NCBI GenBank assembly: GCA_964035575.1
Contig: OZ037864.1
Span: 868,001-932,000 of the forward strand
DNA length: 64,000 nt
From: Rhynchopus sp. YZ270_cl-10
Lineage: Eukaryota > Euglenozoa > Diplonemea > Diplonemida > Diplonemidae
Direction of reading: 5' to 3'
Below the pieces are notes generated by a model. That model saw only the letters and a list, made by a program, of their open reading frames with translations, ran no database searches and had not been told where the DNA came from. Below are positions 53,851-64,000 of the stretch, piece after piece (position 1 is the first letter of the stretch; each line of letters opens with the position of its first letter). A program made the translations under genes and the position numbers.

Positions 53851-54822
53851 TGTGGGGTGATGGGATGGGTCCTATGGATGGCCATGTGTCTCATGGATGG
53901 CCTGTATATGAGGTGCATCTTTCATTTCAGATCCAAATGGGTTTTGCGGGTTCACAATTGTCAAAAAAAAATGGGGGATATAATGCTCGTTTCCAGAGTA
54001 TGGGGATGAAACCTTAGCAGGTTTTTTTTTGCAGAGTAGAGTATTCCTTAAAGATAGATAAGTGAAAGACTGTCTGAATGGCGGCTACACTAAAACCAGA
54101 GTATCAAAAAACACGGGTCGGGAAAGATCTTTTTTTTTTTTTGGGGAATAGTCAGTTATACCCTACCCTTTTTTTGAAATGGTCAGAGATACCCGAAAAT
54201 AAGTTCAGATATACCCGAAAACCAGAAATAGGGCATAACTGACTATATCTGAACTTATTTTCGGGTATTTGAACTTATTTTCGGGTATATCTGAACTTTT
54301 TTCGGGTATCTCTGAACTTATTTGGGGTACCCACTTATTTGGGGGTACCCCCTTTGATTTTTTGCCCAGTGGGTGAGTGACCCACCATGAGGGAATGCGA
54401 CAGCAGAGACAGCATTGAAGCAGCATGGTATGATTTTCACCCCTCTACCCTACACACAGTTACTTTTAGTGGGGGTAAATACCCGCAAACCCGCAAACCC
54501 TTATACATGGTCCCTCGCTTCGCTTGGGAACCATTAGTGCAGCAGGAAACTCTCTGTAGCGTGAAAAAAGGCTACCTTATTTCGCGGAAATACATAGTTA
54601 TTACCACTTTTTTCATTAACCTCACCCTTCCCGACTACTGCGTTTGTATACCATAACTTAATCACACCCCACATTTACACTCATCACAGGATCGTGAAAT
54701 CTGAACTGCATCCGTGATTGCGATGAGCGCCGCTCTCCGACATTCAACAACTCAAAATCCAAGGCTTCACCCAAATCAATCTATTCTAGATTTGTTTGTG
54801 GACGAAGACCTGGGGGTGGGAA

Positions 54823-55565
54823 CACTTTGTCAGTCACTGCTATAGCCATTAACCCAGGGAGCATAGCTAGTGCAAGAAATTCGACTTTGGAAACCTTCCG
54901 GAAAGTCTGTCCTCTGCTTACGGAGGACGAGGCACAAGAAAATATTGCGTTCCCCCAGAAAACCAGTGCACATTTCACACTCCTTGTGGGTGGTCTTGTT
55001 GCCTTTTTTGTCAAGTAATTTTGGCCCAGGCATGCTCTCGAAGCATGACAATTTAGTGTGTATGGGGCAGGGTGTTGTTTTGTTCTGAATTCTCTTTGTT
55101 ATAACATCTAAGTCAATTGCGGGTGGTGGTTTGTGTAGCGTGAGGCACTCTTTTTAGCAAACTTCCTGCGGCTGCTAAAGTGTTATTTCTCCGGATTTAA
55201 CAACGTACAGCGTAACATAGTGGTTTAGCCTGGTCGACACAACCTTTGATAGATATGGGATAACCAACCCCCTTCGACCCCTCGTGGGTTCACTGAACAA
55301 GCCCTAGTGGTAGTTAAACGCGATTGACATTTACATTTCTTAGAGATGAAAGAACAAGATAACACTTCTGTACCCGCGCATCAAAATTGTGGAAAACTTT
55401 GCACCCCAAACACCCTCAACAACGCCCGCCAAAAGGCGCCCCTTGTTGCTGGGAGTTGGTTCTCATGATACCTGCACAGCGGGCATTCCTCTGAGTCCAA
55501 CGCATGTTTGGCCTGTCTGCGGCGTTGTACTTCAGGTGCACGAAGACAGGGTCTGGTGGTAAATT
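54823..55565. repeat. Dispersed repeat of about 0.75 kb, copy 1
   Basis: This segment shares blocks in the same order with 60258–61080: CAGTCACTGCTATAGCCATT, GTGCAAGAAATTCGACTT, AAAATATTGCGTTCCCCCAG, CATGCTCT-GAAGCATG, then GGGAGTTGGTTCTCATG and CGAAGACAGGG. Identity is patchy with indels. I see no coding capacity. Confidence 0.75.
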
Positions 55566-56035
55566 TTGCGTAGTACTGCGACGTGGTACTGCGTGGGTCT
55601 GGGAACCTGGGTACCTGGGTACAGGAAATTTGTTGTGGAAGACATCAACCACCATGTATTGAGGAGGGTAAGACAGTGTTCGCAGTTTCTACCTGATAGC
55701 ATTACACATTTAACTTCTCCACGGGGGTCTTGGGCCGTTCACTCGGTTCTACCTTGACTACCGGAAGATATTCTTGAGGCCTTTTTGGTCTCTAGAATAT
55801 CCGGTCTTCCCGAACGGAGGCACACTTTGTGTGTTACTACGACCTGGCAATTTCCAGCAGTAGGTTAAGTAATCTTTCTTGTAAATTGTTGGATCATTAT
55901 CTCCTCAGTGCATGAATGCCCCACGTGACTGGACACTTTTGTGTTTGTCATGTGGAGCTGTGGTTGCTCTTTCACGACTTTTTTCCTGTTCCTGGGTACC
56001 TGGACCTGGACCTCTGGTATCTGGGTATCTGGGTA

Positions 56036-56205
56036 CCTGGGTATCTGGGTATCTGGGTATCTGGGTATCTGGGTATCTGGGTATCTGGGTATCTGGGTAT
56101 CTGGGTATCTGGGTATCTGGGTATCTGGGTATCTGGGTATCTGGGTATCTGGGTATCTGGGTATCTGGGTATCTGGGTATCTGGGTATCTGGGTATCTGG
56201 GTATA
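56036..56205. repeat. ATCTGGGT octanucleotide satellite, about 21 copies
   Basis: The array is nearly perfect (one early unit reads ACCTGGGT). A GGG triplet every 8 bases on the + strand could form G-quadruplexes. Confidence 0.95.
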
Positions 56206-56470
56206 CCCGAAAACCAACTTTTTTGGGGTACCCGAAAAAAGTTGGCGATATGGTCAGACATGCCCGAAAATAAGTTGAGAAATAGTCAGAGATACCCGAA
56301 ATACCCGAAAATAAGTTCAGATATTGGTCAGTTATGCCCTATTTTTGAAAATGGGGCATCTCTGACCAATATCTGAACTTATTTTCGGGTATCTCTGACC
56401 AATATCTGAACTTATTTTCGGGTATCTCTGACCATTTCAAAAAAAGGGTAGGGCATAACTGACTATTCCC

Positions 56471-57978
56471 CTTTTTTTTTTTTTTTTTTTTTTCGAGAAA
56501 AAAAATCCTCTTCTCCCGAAAAAAAAAAAAAAAAAAAGATTTTTGGGAGAAAAAAAAAAAGAGAAAAGATTTGAAAATCCTGGGAAAATCCTGAAAAAAT
56601 CCTGAAAAATCCTGGAAAAATCCATGAAATTTCATGAAAAATCTCGAGATCTTGAGAAATCTTTGAAAAAAAAAAAAAAGATTTTCAAAATCTTTTTTTT
56701 TTTTTTCCCCAAAAAGATTTTTCAAAATCCCAAAAATCTTTTTTATCTTTTTTTTGAGAAAAAAAAGATTTTCAAGATCTTTTTCATCTTTTTTTCTCTT
56801 TTTTTCCTTTTTTTTCCTTTTTTTTTCAGGATTTTTCAAAGATCTCAAAGATCTCGAGAGATCCTGAAAAAAAAAGACAAAAATCCTGAAACACGGATGC
56901 TGCCAGATCTGGCCAGATTTGGGGGCCAATTTCCCAGATCTGGCTCGTTTTCCAGATGTGGAGATCTTGTTTCCAGATCTGGCCAGATCTGGCCAGATCT
57001 GGGAATCTGGGAAATTTTTTTTTTCAAAAAAAAAAAAAAACTCCCCAGATCCAGAGCTCGCGCTAAAGTCCATCCCTCATCCCGGGATTTTTGGGGGTTT
57101 TGGTAGGAACGTTTTTTTTTTGCAGTACGGGGATTTCATTAAGAAACCAGAAGTTCTAATATTGTTGAGTAAGACCACCACATAGTGGACTTGCATATAC
57201 ATGTGACCCCGCCGTGGAACGCAATTGGCTCGGAAAGTCAAAAGAAAGAGGAGAAAAAAGAAAAGGAAAAAAAAAAAAAGTTGGTTACCGTGCGCCTGCG
57301 GCGCTGCCTGTTCCCTTCCAGTTTCTACAGGCAAACACTTGCCCCCTTTACCTTACACTGACGGGTTTTGACCAAAACCAAGAACTTGTCCATTTCGGCA
57401 AATTGACCCCACCACAGAACGGACGAATTCCGGAAATGCAAATGCCGGTGTTTTCGCGCATTTTCATGTTGCAAGACGTCAGGATCAGGGAGAGAAAATC
57501 TGGTTGTGGGATTTACATTGGCCCTCTTTACCCACATGGATTTTGACCAAAACCAAAAAATTGGCCATTTCGGCAAAGTGACCCCACCACAGCGCGGACG
57601 GATTCCGGAAATTCCAATCGCGGTATGTTTTGGGGCTGAAAACCCACTGATTTTCAGGAGAAAAATTGCTTCCAAATCTCGGAATTTTCCGAATTTTCCT
57701 GAAAATGACCCTTGTTTACGAGTATGGGTTCATATTTTGCGAAAATTTAAGTCACTAAATTTTTGTCCATTTTTCCGTATATACCCCACCACAAGCCGGG
57801 ATTGGCCCGGAAATGCCACAAAACGGGGTTTCCGGGCCTCCCCAGCTAACCTTTTCAAGGAACGTTTTTCCGTACCCGAAATCCATTTTTTCCCCATTTT
57901 TTCCCATAATTAGCGCGACCACTGCCCAGATCTGGCCAGATCTGGAAATCTGGCCAGTTTTTTTTTTCCCTCAGATTT
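56471..57978. other. Homopolymer-rich and repeat-rich spacer
   Basis: 56471–56880 is mainly A/T runs with GATTTT and AATCCTG motifs. 56886–57060 contains repeated CCAGATCTGG palindromes and matches 61240–61400 in reverse. 57127–57312 is a dispersed module ending in the GTACCGTG hairpin (57284–57304). Copies of the GACCCCACCAC family lie at 57362–57445 and 57541–57622, and 57724–57826 matches 5090–5190. No gene is seen. Confidence 0.5.
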
Positions 57979-58103
57979 CTGGCTATTGTCTCCCAGGGAA
58001 AGGGACTCTCGAATTTTTTTTTTCGCCCCTAAAAAGGGCTAATTTCGACGATTTGAGGCCATTTAAAGCAAAATTTGGCACTTTTGAGCATCTGTGGGGG
58101 TCT
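57979..58103. repeat. 125-bp inverted repeat, left arm
   Basis: This segment (CTGGCTATTG … GTGGGGGTCT) is matched in reverse complement at 58666–58790 with few differences. The right arm lies inside the TA-flanked element at 58340–58996, the left arm outside it. Confidence 0.8.
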
Positions 58104-58339
58104 AAAACGTGGTTTTGCGAACCCGAAATTTCGTGGTTTTTACCAAAGACAAGTCGATTTTTGAAAAATGTCGAAAAAAAAAAATTTTTTTTTCCGGGAA
58201 AATTTTGACCCCTGAGCAGGGTTTTTGTGTACCAAAAAGTGCAAAAAAACGCAAGAGTCGGGTGTTTTGACGATCTGGTACCGCCATATGCAGTACAGGG
58301 GCCCACAATTTCGACTTTTTCTTAGCAATTTCCTTCATA

Positions 58340-58996
58340 CACCATGGACTCGTAATGACATTACGCGCGTCATGACGAGGTAATTACGAGTGCCTTGACG
58401 AGGGCACCCCCTCGTAATTACGAGGGGGTGCCCTCGTCATGACGAGGTAATTACGAGGGCACCCCCTCGTAATTACCACGTCACGACGTCGTCATGACGT
58501 GGGCACCCACGACAAGGCGATTTTTGACCAATAAAAAAAAAATTTTTTTTTCAAAAATCGGGCGTGGTAGGTCATAAAGTGGCCCAAAAAATCCAAAGAA
58601 AACCTCAGATTGACCAAATGGTGAAAAAAAATGTCAAGTCAAATTTCAGCCAAAATACGGTCATTAGACCCCCACAGATGCTTAAAAGTGCCAAATTTTG
58701 CTTTTAATGGCCTCAAATCGTCGAAATTAGCCCTATATAGGGGCCAAAAAAAAAATTCGAGAGTCCCTTTCCCTGGGAGGCAATAGCCAGACAATGACCA
58801 CGGGAGCACCCCTCGTAATTACGAGGGCACCCCTCGTCATGACGTCGTAATGCCGTCGTCGTGACGAGGGAAACCTCACGTCATGACGTCGTCATTACGA
58901 GGGGGTGCCCGCGTCGTGACGACGTCATTGCGCGCGTAATTTCCCACGTAATTTCCCTCGTCCCTCGTCACGTAATGTCATTACGAGTCCATGGTG
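58340..58996. mobile_element. TA-flanked TIR element rich in palindromes
   Basis: A 26-bp perfect inverted repeat, starting CACCATGGACTCGTAATG at 58340 and complementary at 58971–58996, is bordered by TA on each side, as in Tc1/mariner-type elements. The interior holds many CGTCATGACG and CGTAATTACG palindromes, including a perfect 32-bp palindrome at 58402–58433 centred on TAATTA. It has no transposase. The TA border alone is weak evidence for the superfamily. Confidence 0.65.
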
Positions 58997-58998
58997 TA

Positions 58999-60257
58999 AT
59001 TTTTTTTTCTTCGATATTTGGCAAAGGCAAATCTCAGGCAAAAAAAATTCACCCCTGATAGTGGGTCCTTGGGTGTCCAAAGATGCCAAAAACACAAAAA
59101 TTTTGATGTTTTGACCATCTGTGGGCGCCTAAAACGCACTTCTCTGCCCAAAAAATGAAAATCGATTTTTCCTTAGCGTTTTTATAGCCGTGATTTTTGG
59201 GTATTTTTTCGCAAAGGGAAAAAAAAAAATATCAACCAAAATAGTGGGTCCTTGGGTGACCAAAAATGCAAAAAAACGTTTTTTTTTGGTGTTTTGACCC
59301 TTCAGAACCACCCAAAACGCACTTTTGTGTACCAAAACACGCATATTTCAGATTTCCTCAGCAATTCCTTCACAAGTGCAAGGTGATTTTTGACCAAACT
59401 AATTTTGTGCACTTTTTTTGTGGTCACGTAACGCTAAAATCCTCTCCGTGATGCGAGAATTACATGTGAGAATGCGATAATGATTCTCGCATGCGAACGC
59501 CCAAAACCACGAAGGAGGACGCAAGCAAGGCTTCAGTGCACTTAGGTACAGGATGCGTCGTTTTCAGTTACAAAAAAGGGTACTGTGAAGCGGTTGAGGC
59601 ACACACACAGACCCGTTGCAAAATGCATCTGGGACCCACGCTAGACCCCCCAAAAGCTGTAAAACCATATATTTCCATCTCGCGACCCCAGCGGATGTGG
59701 ACTGAGGTGTTTTTTTTTGGGTGTTTAGAAAGGTTTTTGTCCGATTGGAGAATTTTTTCGGTAAGTGTTGCATTTTGTCCCCACTGAGTGTGCACTCAGA
59801 AAACACTCATCAATAAAACGACCTTTCTGTTCGGTAAAAAATAGTTATTTTCTATCGTAGTAGTGGGTTTGTCGTGCAGTGATGTTCTTTGTACCTGGAG
59901 AGTGGGCCGAGTGCAAGGTATGTTTTTAACCCCCCGATTTTCTCCCTTTTCGACATGTTCTCTATTTTTTAGCTATTTTTTTTTTTGTCAACAAAAATGT
60001 CACTTTTACGTTTAAGGGGTACGGGGCGGCTTCTTGTTTGTTTGTTTGTTTTTTTGTTGTAGTCTCTACTTTTACATTCAATTTCTCTTAACAGGTACCC
60101 GAACCGACGACCCTTCATCATAACAGCGAAGCAGTGCCGACGGAAGAGCTGGTGCAATTATTTCAAAACCAGGTGGCGATCGTAAAAGTCGGGTTTATAT
60201 ACCAACTTTTCCATTAACCCACCCCATAGACCACCCTAATTATTATGAAACTCTTAG
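58999..60257. other. Spacer with degenerate direct repeats and one weak gene fragment
   Basis: Two or three degenerate copies of a ~150-bp segment with the landmarks GTGGGTCCTTGGGTG and GTTTTGACC occur between about 59010 and 59350, with a related one at 58200–58280. The only gene-like sequence is at 59882–60172, listed separately. Confidence 0.4.
59882..60172 (+). pseudogene. Possible two-exon gene fragment
   Basis: An open segment 59882–59917 (MFFVPGEWAECK) ends at a donor-like AAG|GTATGT. In the same phase an acceptor-like TTAACAG precedes 60095–60172, which reads VPEPTTLHHNSEAVPTEELV and ends at CAG|GTGGCG. The phase match suggests exons, but nothing convincing follows. It could be a gene fragment or chance. 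Confidence 0.25.
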
Positions 60258-61080
60258 TCAGTCACTGCTATAGCCATTTAACCCAGGGAGCGTAGCTAGT
60301 GCAAGAAATTCGACTTCGGGATCCGGAAAGTCTGTCCTCTGCTTGCGGAGGACTAGGCACAAGAAAATATTGCGTTCCCCCAGAAAACTAATTTTTGTCA
60401 CAGTAATTTTTGCCCAGGGCATGCTCTTGAAGCATGGCGGCTTGGTGTGAGAAGGGGCAGTGTATTGTATTGTTCTAGATTTCAACGGTTGTTAGAACGA
60501 GTCAAGTGGATGCTTATCTAAACACTGACTTTAGTACAGACCCGAGAGATCACACATGACTTTGAGGAAAGAACAAAGCAATGCATCTGTACCCGCACGC
60601 CAGGTTGTAGTTACTTCAGAATTTTCTTAAGTTTGCATGAACGAGGAGGGGCGAATCATTCTTCGGGAACCATAGTTGTATACCATGGAATGATTTTCTC
60701 AAAAACACCACGTGGGGGCTGAATTCAATCCCTTAAGAATTGCGAATTCAGCCTTTGTAGAAGGTACGTCTTACTTGTACTTGTACTTGTATGCCGTGTC
60801 CACCCTTCTCGACCTTACCGGTTCACATGTACGAATAATATTAGGCAGTGGTAACACCCTTCTCAATTGTGCAAACTTAAGAATTTTCTGCTGTAACTTA
60901 CCAAAATCGATTTTCTTTCACCCCAAACACCCGCAACACCCCACCTGCTACTTCGGTAGCCTGTGTTGTTGGGAGTTGGTTCTCATGTTGATCCCCAGTG
61001 TTTTGCACTGCTTCTTCTGAGCCCAACGCTGTTTGGCCTGTCGACGTAATAAATACGAAGACAGGGCGGCGGTGCCAACA
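60258..61080. repeat. Dispersed repeat of about 0.8 kb, copy 2
   Basis: This is the diverged second copy of the repeat at 54823–55565, with the same block order. It is followed at about 61215 by the CCAGATCTGG palindromic segment, as copy 1 is followed (after about 1.3 kb) by a similar segment. Confidence 0.72.
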
Positions 61081-61221
61081 ATTTTCCAATGATGTAACGT
61101 TTATCTGATTGATTTATCGTTTGATATACCTTGTGTGTCCTACTTCGTAACTTGCACACACGAGCAACGTATATTGAACGGTACTTCAAGCGATACTTCG
61201 TTATGTCATTGGGGGTACCTG

Positions 61222-61400
61222 GAAAAAAAAATTTTCCCAGACGTCCCAGATCTCCCAGATGTGGCCAGATCTGGCCAGATCTGGGACGTCTGGGAAAATT
61301 TTTTTTTTCAAAAAAAAAAAAAATTTTTCCAGATCTGGCCAGATCTGGGAGGCCCAGATCTGGAGATCTGGCCAGATCTGGCAGCATCCGTGCTGAAAAT
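61222..61400. repeat. CCAGATCTGG palindrome cluster with inverted repeat
   Basis: AATTTTCCCAGACGTCCCAG near 61228 is matched in reverse by CTGGGACGTCTGGGAAAATT near 61278–61300. The flanks are runs of CCAGATCTGGCCAGATCTGG. The segment ending GCAGCATCCGTG matches the reverse strand of 56886–56915. Confidence 0.7.
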
Positions 61401-61591
61401 CTTGATTTTTTTTTTTTTTCTCCCGAGATTCTCGAAAAAAGACAAAAAAAGACAAAAGATCTTTCCTGACCCGTGAAAAAACAAAAGCAAAAAAATAACG
61501 AAAAAAAAAATTTAAAAATGAAAAACAAAAACAAAAGCAAATAGATTTGCTGTTATGTACGGTTTAGACTCATCTGTTCATTTCTTTTTTA

Positions 61592-61860
61592 AAGATGTGT
61601 GTGCACGAGAGGTACAGTCATCTGACAAAATTTTCTTTTTAGTGCCTGCGTCCTGGCATTTGCACTATCAACTTTACTTTCTCTTTTATGATACAGTGAT
61701 TGCGTCCGATGCGACGTTTTTGCACTTTCATCTTCTCTTGTTTTGTGATAGAATTTACTCCTTTCAGATCTATGTGAACGCGAGGTATATTCATATTTCA
61801 AGCTTTCCTCCAGTGCCTGTATACCAGAGGTGTTTGCACTGTCAACTTCGCCTTGGTTTG
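61592..61860 (+). repeat. Cluster of M1 and M2 stem-loops
   Basis: In order: M1 at about 61592–61625 (AGATG/CATCT ends), M2 at 61649–61690 (AGTGC/GCACT), an M2-like unit at 61697–61735, an M1-like unit at 61766–61800, and M2 at 61811–61855 (AGTGC/GCACT with inner AGAGGTG). This is the densest cluster in the window. Confidence 0.5.
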
Positions 61861-63430
61861 CATCTGGCCAAAGTTTTCCCCATTGCAGCTCTACCAGACA
61901 TTTTCTCTGTAACGTAAAACCCCCCACAACCATATTTTAGCAAAGCCGTTCCTCATGATGGCTGGCATTTTTTGGGTAAGGGGTCTGCGTTTTTTTTTTG
62001 TGGAGTCATGCAACGATCCAGCTGATCTGCCGATATTTTTATCTGATTGCTTTGTCATTTATTGGCGGAAGAAAACTTTGTTTTGGCTGTTTGTGCAGTT
62101 TTTTTTGGAAGAATTCGGGGGTAAAAAAAAAAAACGTTTCCGCATTTTTTTTTTTTTTTGGAAAATGGATAAAATGATACCATATAGTGACACAGCGACC
62201 AATATTAATTTGTGTAGGTACACTGTCACGATAGGGTTTTGTATTTCAAATTGGATTTGATTTTATTTTATTTTTGCATGCCTTCATCCAAGAGGTGTTG
62301 GTTTGGCATCAACGTTGTTATGCGAGCTTGTATGGCGTGGGTGTCCGGCAAGGTAGTTCACAGATCTCCCCGCCTTCATCAGGTATTGGGAATGTATTGT
62401 TGTCCTTCACTCGCAATGACCATGTGTGTGGCATTATTTGGTCAGGTCCTTCCAGAATTATGTACCTGCATCCTGAAACGATATTGGGTTTTAAATAACT
62501 TATTTCACTCCCGCCAAACCACCTTCTTCCAAACATGATTGTCAGATACGTTGTGTCTTTGGGATCTGAGGGGGGGAAAAGCTGTTTTGATATGTATTAT
62601 TTTCTCGTTTTTTTTGTTCAATATTCTCTCCCTTCCCTTGATAGATAATTTTGTTATTTTTTTTCTTCTTTTTTTTTGGGGGGGAGATTTTCGTATTTTT
62701 TGTTTTTTTTTGTATTTCAGTGTTATCCACCGACCGCGCTTTGTGTGTTTTTTTGTCACTAATTTGAGAAAAGTGATATCCTGTGTTACGTGTCATATCT
62801 ATCTCTTCTCTGTCTTTCTCTCAACCCTCTCAAAAGGTTCCCCTCCTTCCGTTTGTCTCTTATAAGAGAATTTGTATTTCTCTATGATTGAAAAATGGAT
62901 TTTGGTGGAAGCGAAAAGGGCATCTTTTAAAAAAAAGATGCAATGTGTCTGTGGCAATCCACCTAGTGTTCGGAGTGTTCCCCCCCCCCCCCCCCCTTTT
63001 TTTTTTGGAAACAAGAAATATGGGGTTGAGAACGGCCTGCGTCTGTACCTTCCAAAGTACAAAGGCTTTGGTTAACATTGAGTACAGAGGCCGAGGCTTC
63101 CACTCTGGTGTGATTAGATGATTGTCGACAAAAAAACAGTGGAGATTGCACAAACTGTGGCAACACAAACGAGGCAACTACACTACTCCAACCTTTTAGG
63201 GTAGTGTAACTTTTTCAGCCTGTTACCGTTACCGCCCGCCGGATTTTTTGAAAACCAAAAAAAAAAAGTTATGTAGAAAGTACCTAGGGAAAAAAGTTAT
63301 GAAGAGGTTCTATAGGAAAGATGTGGGTGGGGCTGTACAGGGCCCATACCTAGAGCACCTCACGATCACTTGGTGAGTAAGCAATTTTTTCTCGAGAGAA
63401 AAGTCGTTTTCCTTCGCGAGTGTTTTCTTG
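61861..63430. other. Spacer without recognisable genes
   Basis: T, A and C homopolymers dominate, including C17 followed by T10 at about 62980–63006. A degraded M3 copy lies at 63055–63085. No gene is supported. Confidence 0.45.
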
Positions 63431-63890
63431 TACACTGTACACTGTACACTGTACACTGTACACTGTACACTGTACACTGTACACTGTACACTGTACACTG
63501 TACACTGTACACTGTACACTGTACACTGTACACTGTACACTGTACACTGTACACTGTACACTGTACACTGTACACTGTACACTGTACACTGTACACTGTA
63601 CACTGTACACTGTACACTGTACACTGTACACTGTACACTGTACACTGTACACTGTACACTGTACACTGTACACTGTACACTGTACACTGTACACTGTACA
63701 CTGTACACTGTACACTGTACACTGTACACTGTACACTGTACACTGTACACTGTACACTGTACACTGTACACTGTACACTGTACACTGTACACTGTACACT
63801 GTACACTGTACACTGTACACTGTACACTGTACACTGTACACTGTACACTGTACACTGTACACTGTACACTGTACACTGTACACTGTACAC
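63431..63890. repeat. TACACTG heptanucleotide satellite, about 66 copies
   Basis: The array is perfect for about 460 bases and ends with one variant unit. The unit again contains an ACTG core. The frames it opens on both strands are artefacts. The right flank (63900–64000) has GGTACCCAG and CCTGGGTACC motifs, related to the CTGGGTACC stretches near 56000. Confidence 0.97.
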
Positions 63891-64000
63891 CGTACACACT
63901 GTAGTACCTATAACTTTCTGGTACCCAGTCATTCTGGGAACCAGACACCCGGTGTCCAGGAACCTGGGTACCCAGGCAACATGATAATGAGAAGACACAA

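Larger units (their letters stand above)
54143..56470. mobile_element. Region bounded by inverted repeats, containing a dispersed repeat copy and an octamer satellite
   Basis: The left boundary (about 54143–54330) reads GGGAATAGTCAGTTAT, then CCCTACCC, a T run and GATACCCGAAAATAAG; the right boundary (about 56270–56470) is its reverse complement, ending ACTGACTATTCCC. Both sides carry extra inverted copies of the motif GATACCCGAAAATAAGTTCA. Between them lie one copy of a ~0.75-kb dispersed repeat (54823–55565) and the ATCTGGGT array. Whether the whole is one element or several nested insertions is unclear. Confidence 0.5.

Noticed and set aside
63310..63998. Open frames over the TACACTG array
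   Set aside because: Same artefact of a stop-free satellite unit.

Overview
This window looks like nuclear DNA of a flagellated single-celled eukaryote. The genes have GT–AG introns, beta-tubulin, a myosin and an apparent CFAP69 homologue, and TAA, TAG and TGA are all used as stops, which fits the standard code. I cannot name the species. Genes are GC-rich with A-rich start contexts (usually ACAATG or AAAATG). Spacer DNA is full of A/T homopolymers, short hairpins, inverted-repeat elements and simple satellites.

Layout. Positions 1–8955 hold no convincing gene but at least three inverted-repeat elements, including a hAT-like one (3347–4067) with a perfect 8-bp target duplication. At 8956–12752 there is a small membrane protein followed by two DUF1275/YoaK-like membrane proteins in tandem. 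At 12753–19890 there is repeat-rich spacer with a TIR element (15080–16885) that carries two long perfect satellites, and a second hAT-like element (18561–19199). At 19891–25427 lies an apparently intact tyrosine-recombinase retrotransposon with split direct repeats (A1, B1, A2, B2) and the order gag, recombinase, RT/RNase H. At 25619–53850 is a gene-dense stretch: nitronate monooxygenase, a large coiled-coil protein, a SET/MYND protein, a coiled-coil protein of unknown role, beta-tubulin, a GT61-type glycosyltransferase, a PPR-like protein, an EF-hand protein resembling calcyphosin, a CFAP69-like protein with a C-terminal CAP domain, and a myosin. The last three have introns, and the first CFAP69 intron contains a decayed piggyBac-like element with TTAA flanks. 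From 53851 to the end there are almost only repeats, with one weak two-exon fragment at 59882–60172.

All 13 supported host genes and the retrotransposon read on the + strand. Beta-tubulin, the EF-hand protein and CFAP69-CAP suggest a ciliary theme around 36–49 kb, but the other neighbours have no obvious common pathway.

The strongest candidate for something undescribed is a family of short paired stem-loops scattered through spacers and some introns. Their outer stems vary in sequence but keep pairing through compensatory changes. A second candidate is a group of non-autonomous elements of different TIR types that share a GTACCGTG-plus-hairpin module or carry internal satellites. All repeat comparisons were made by eye.
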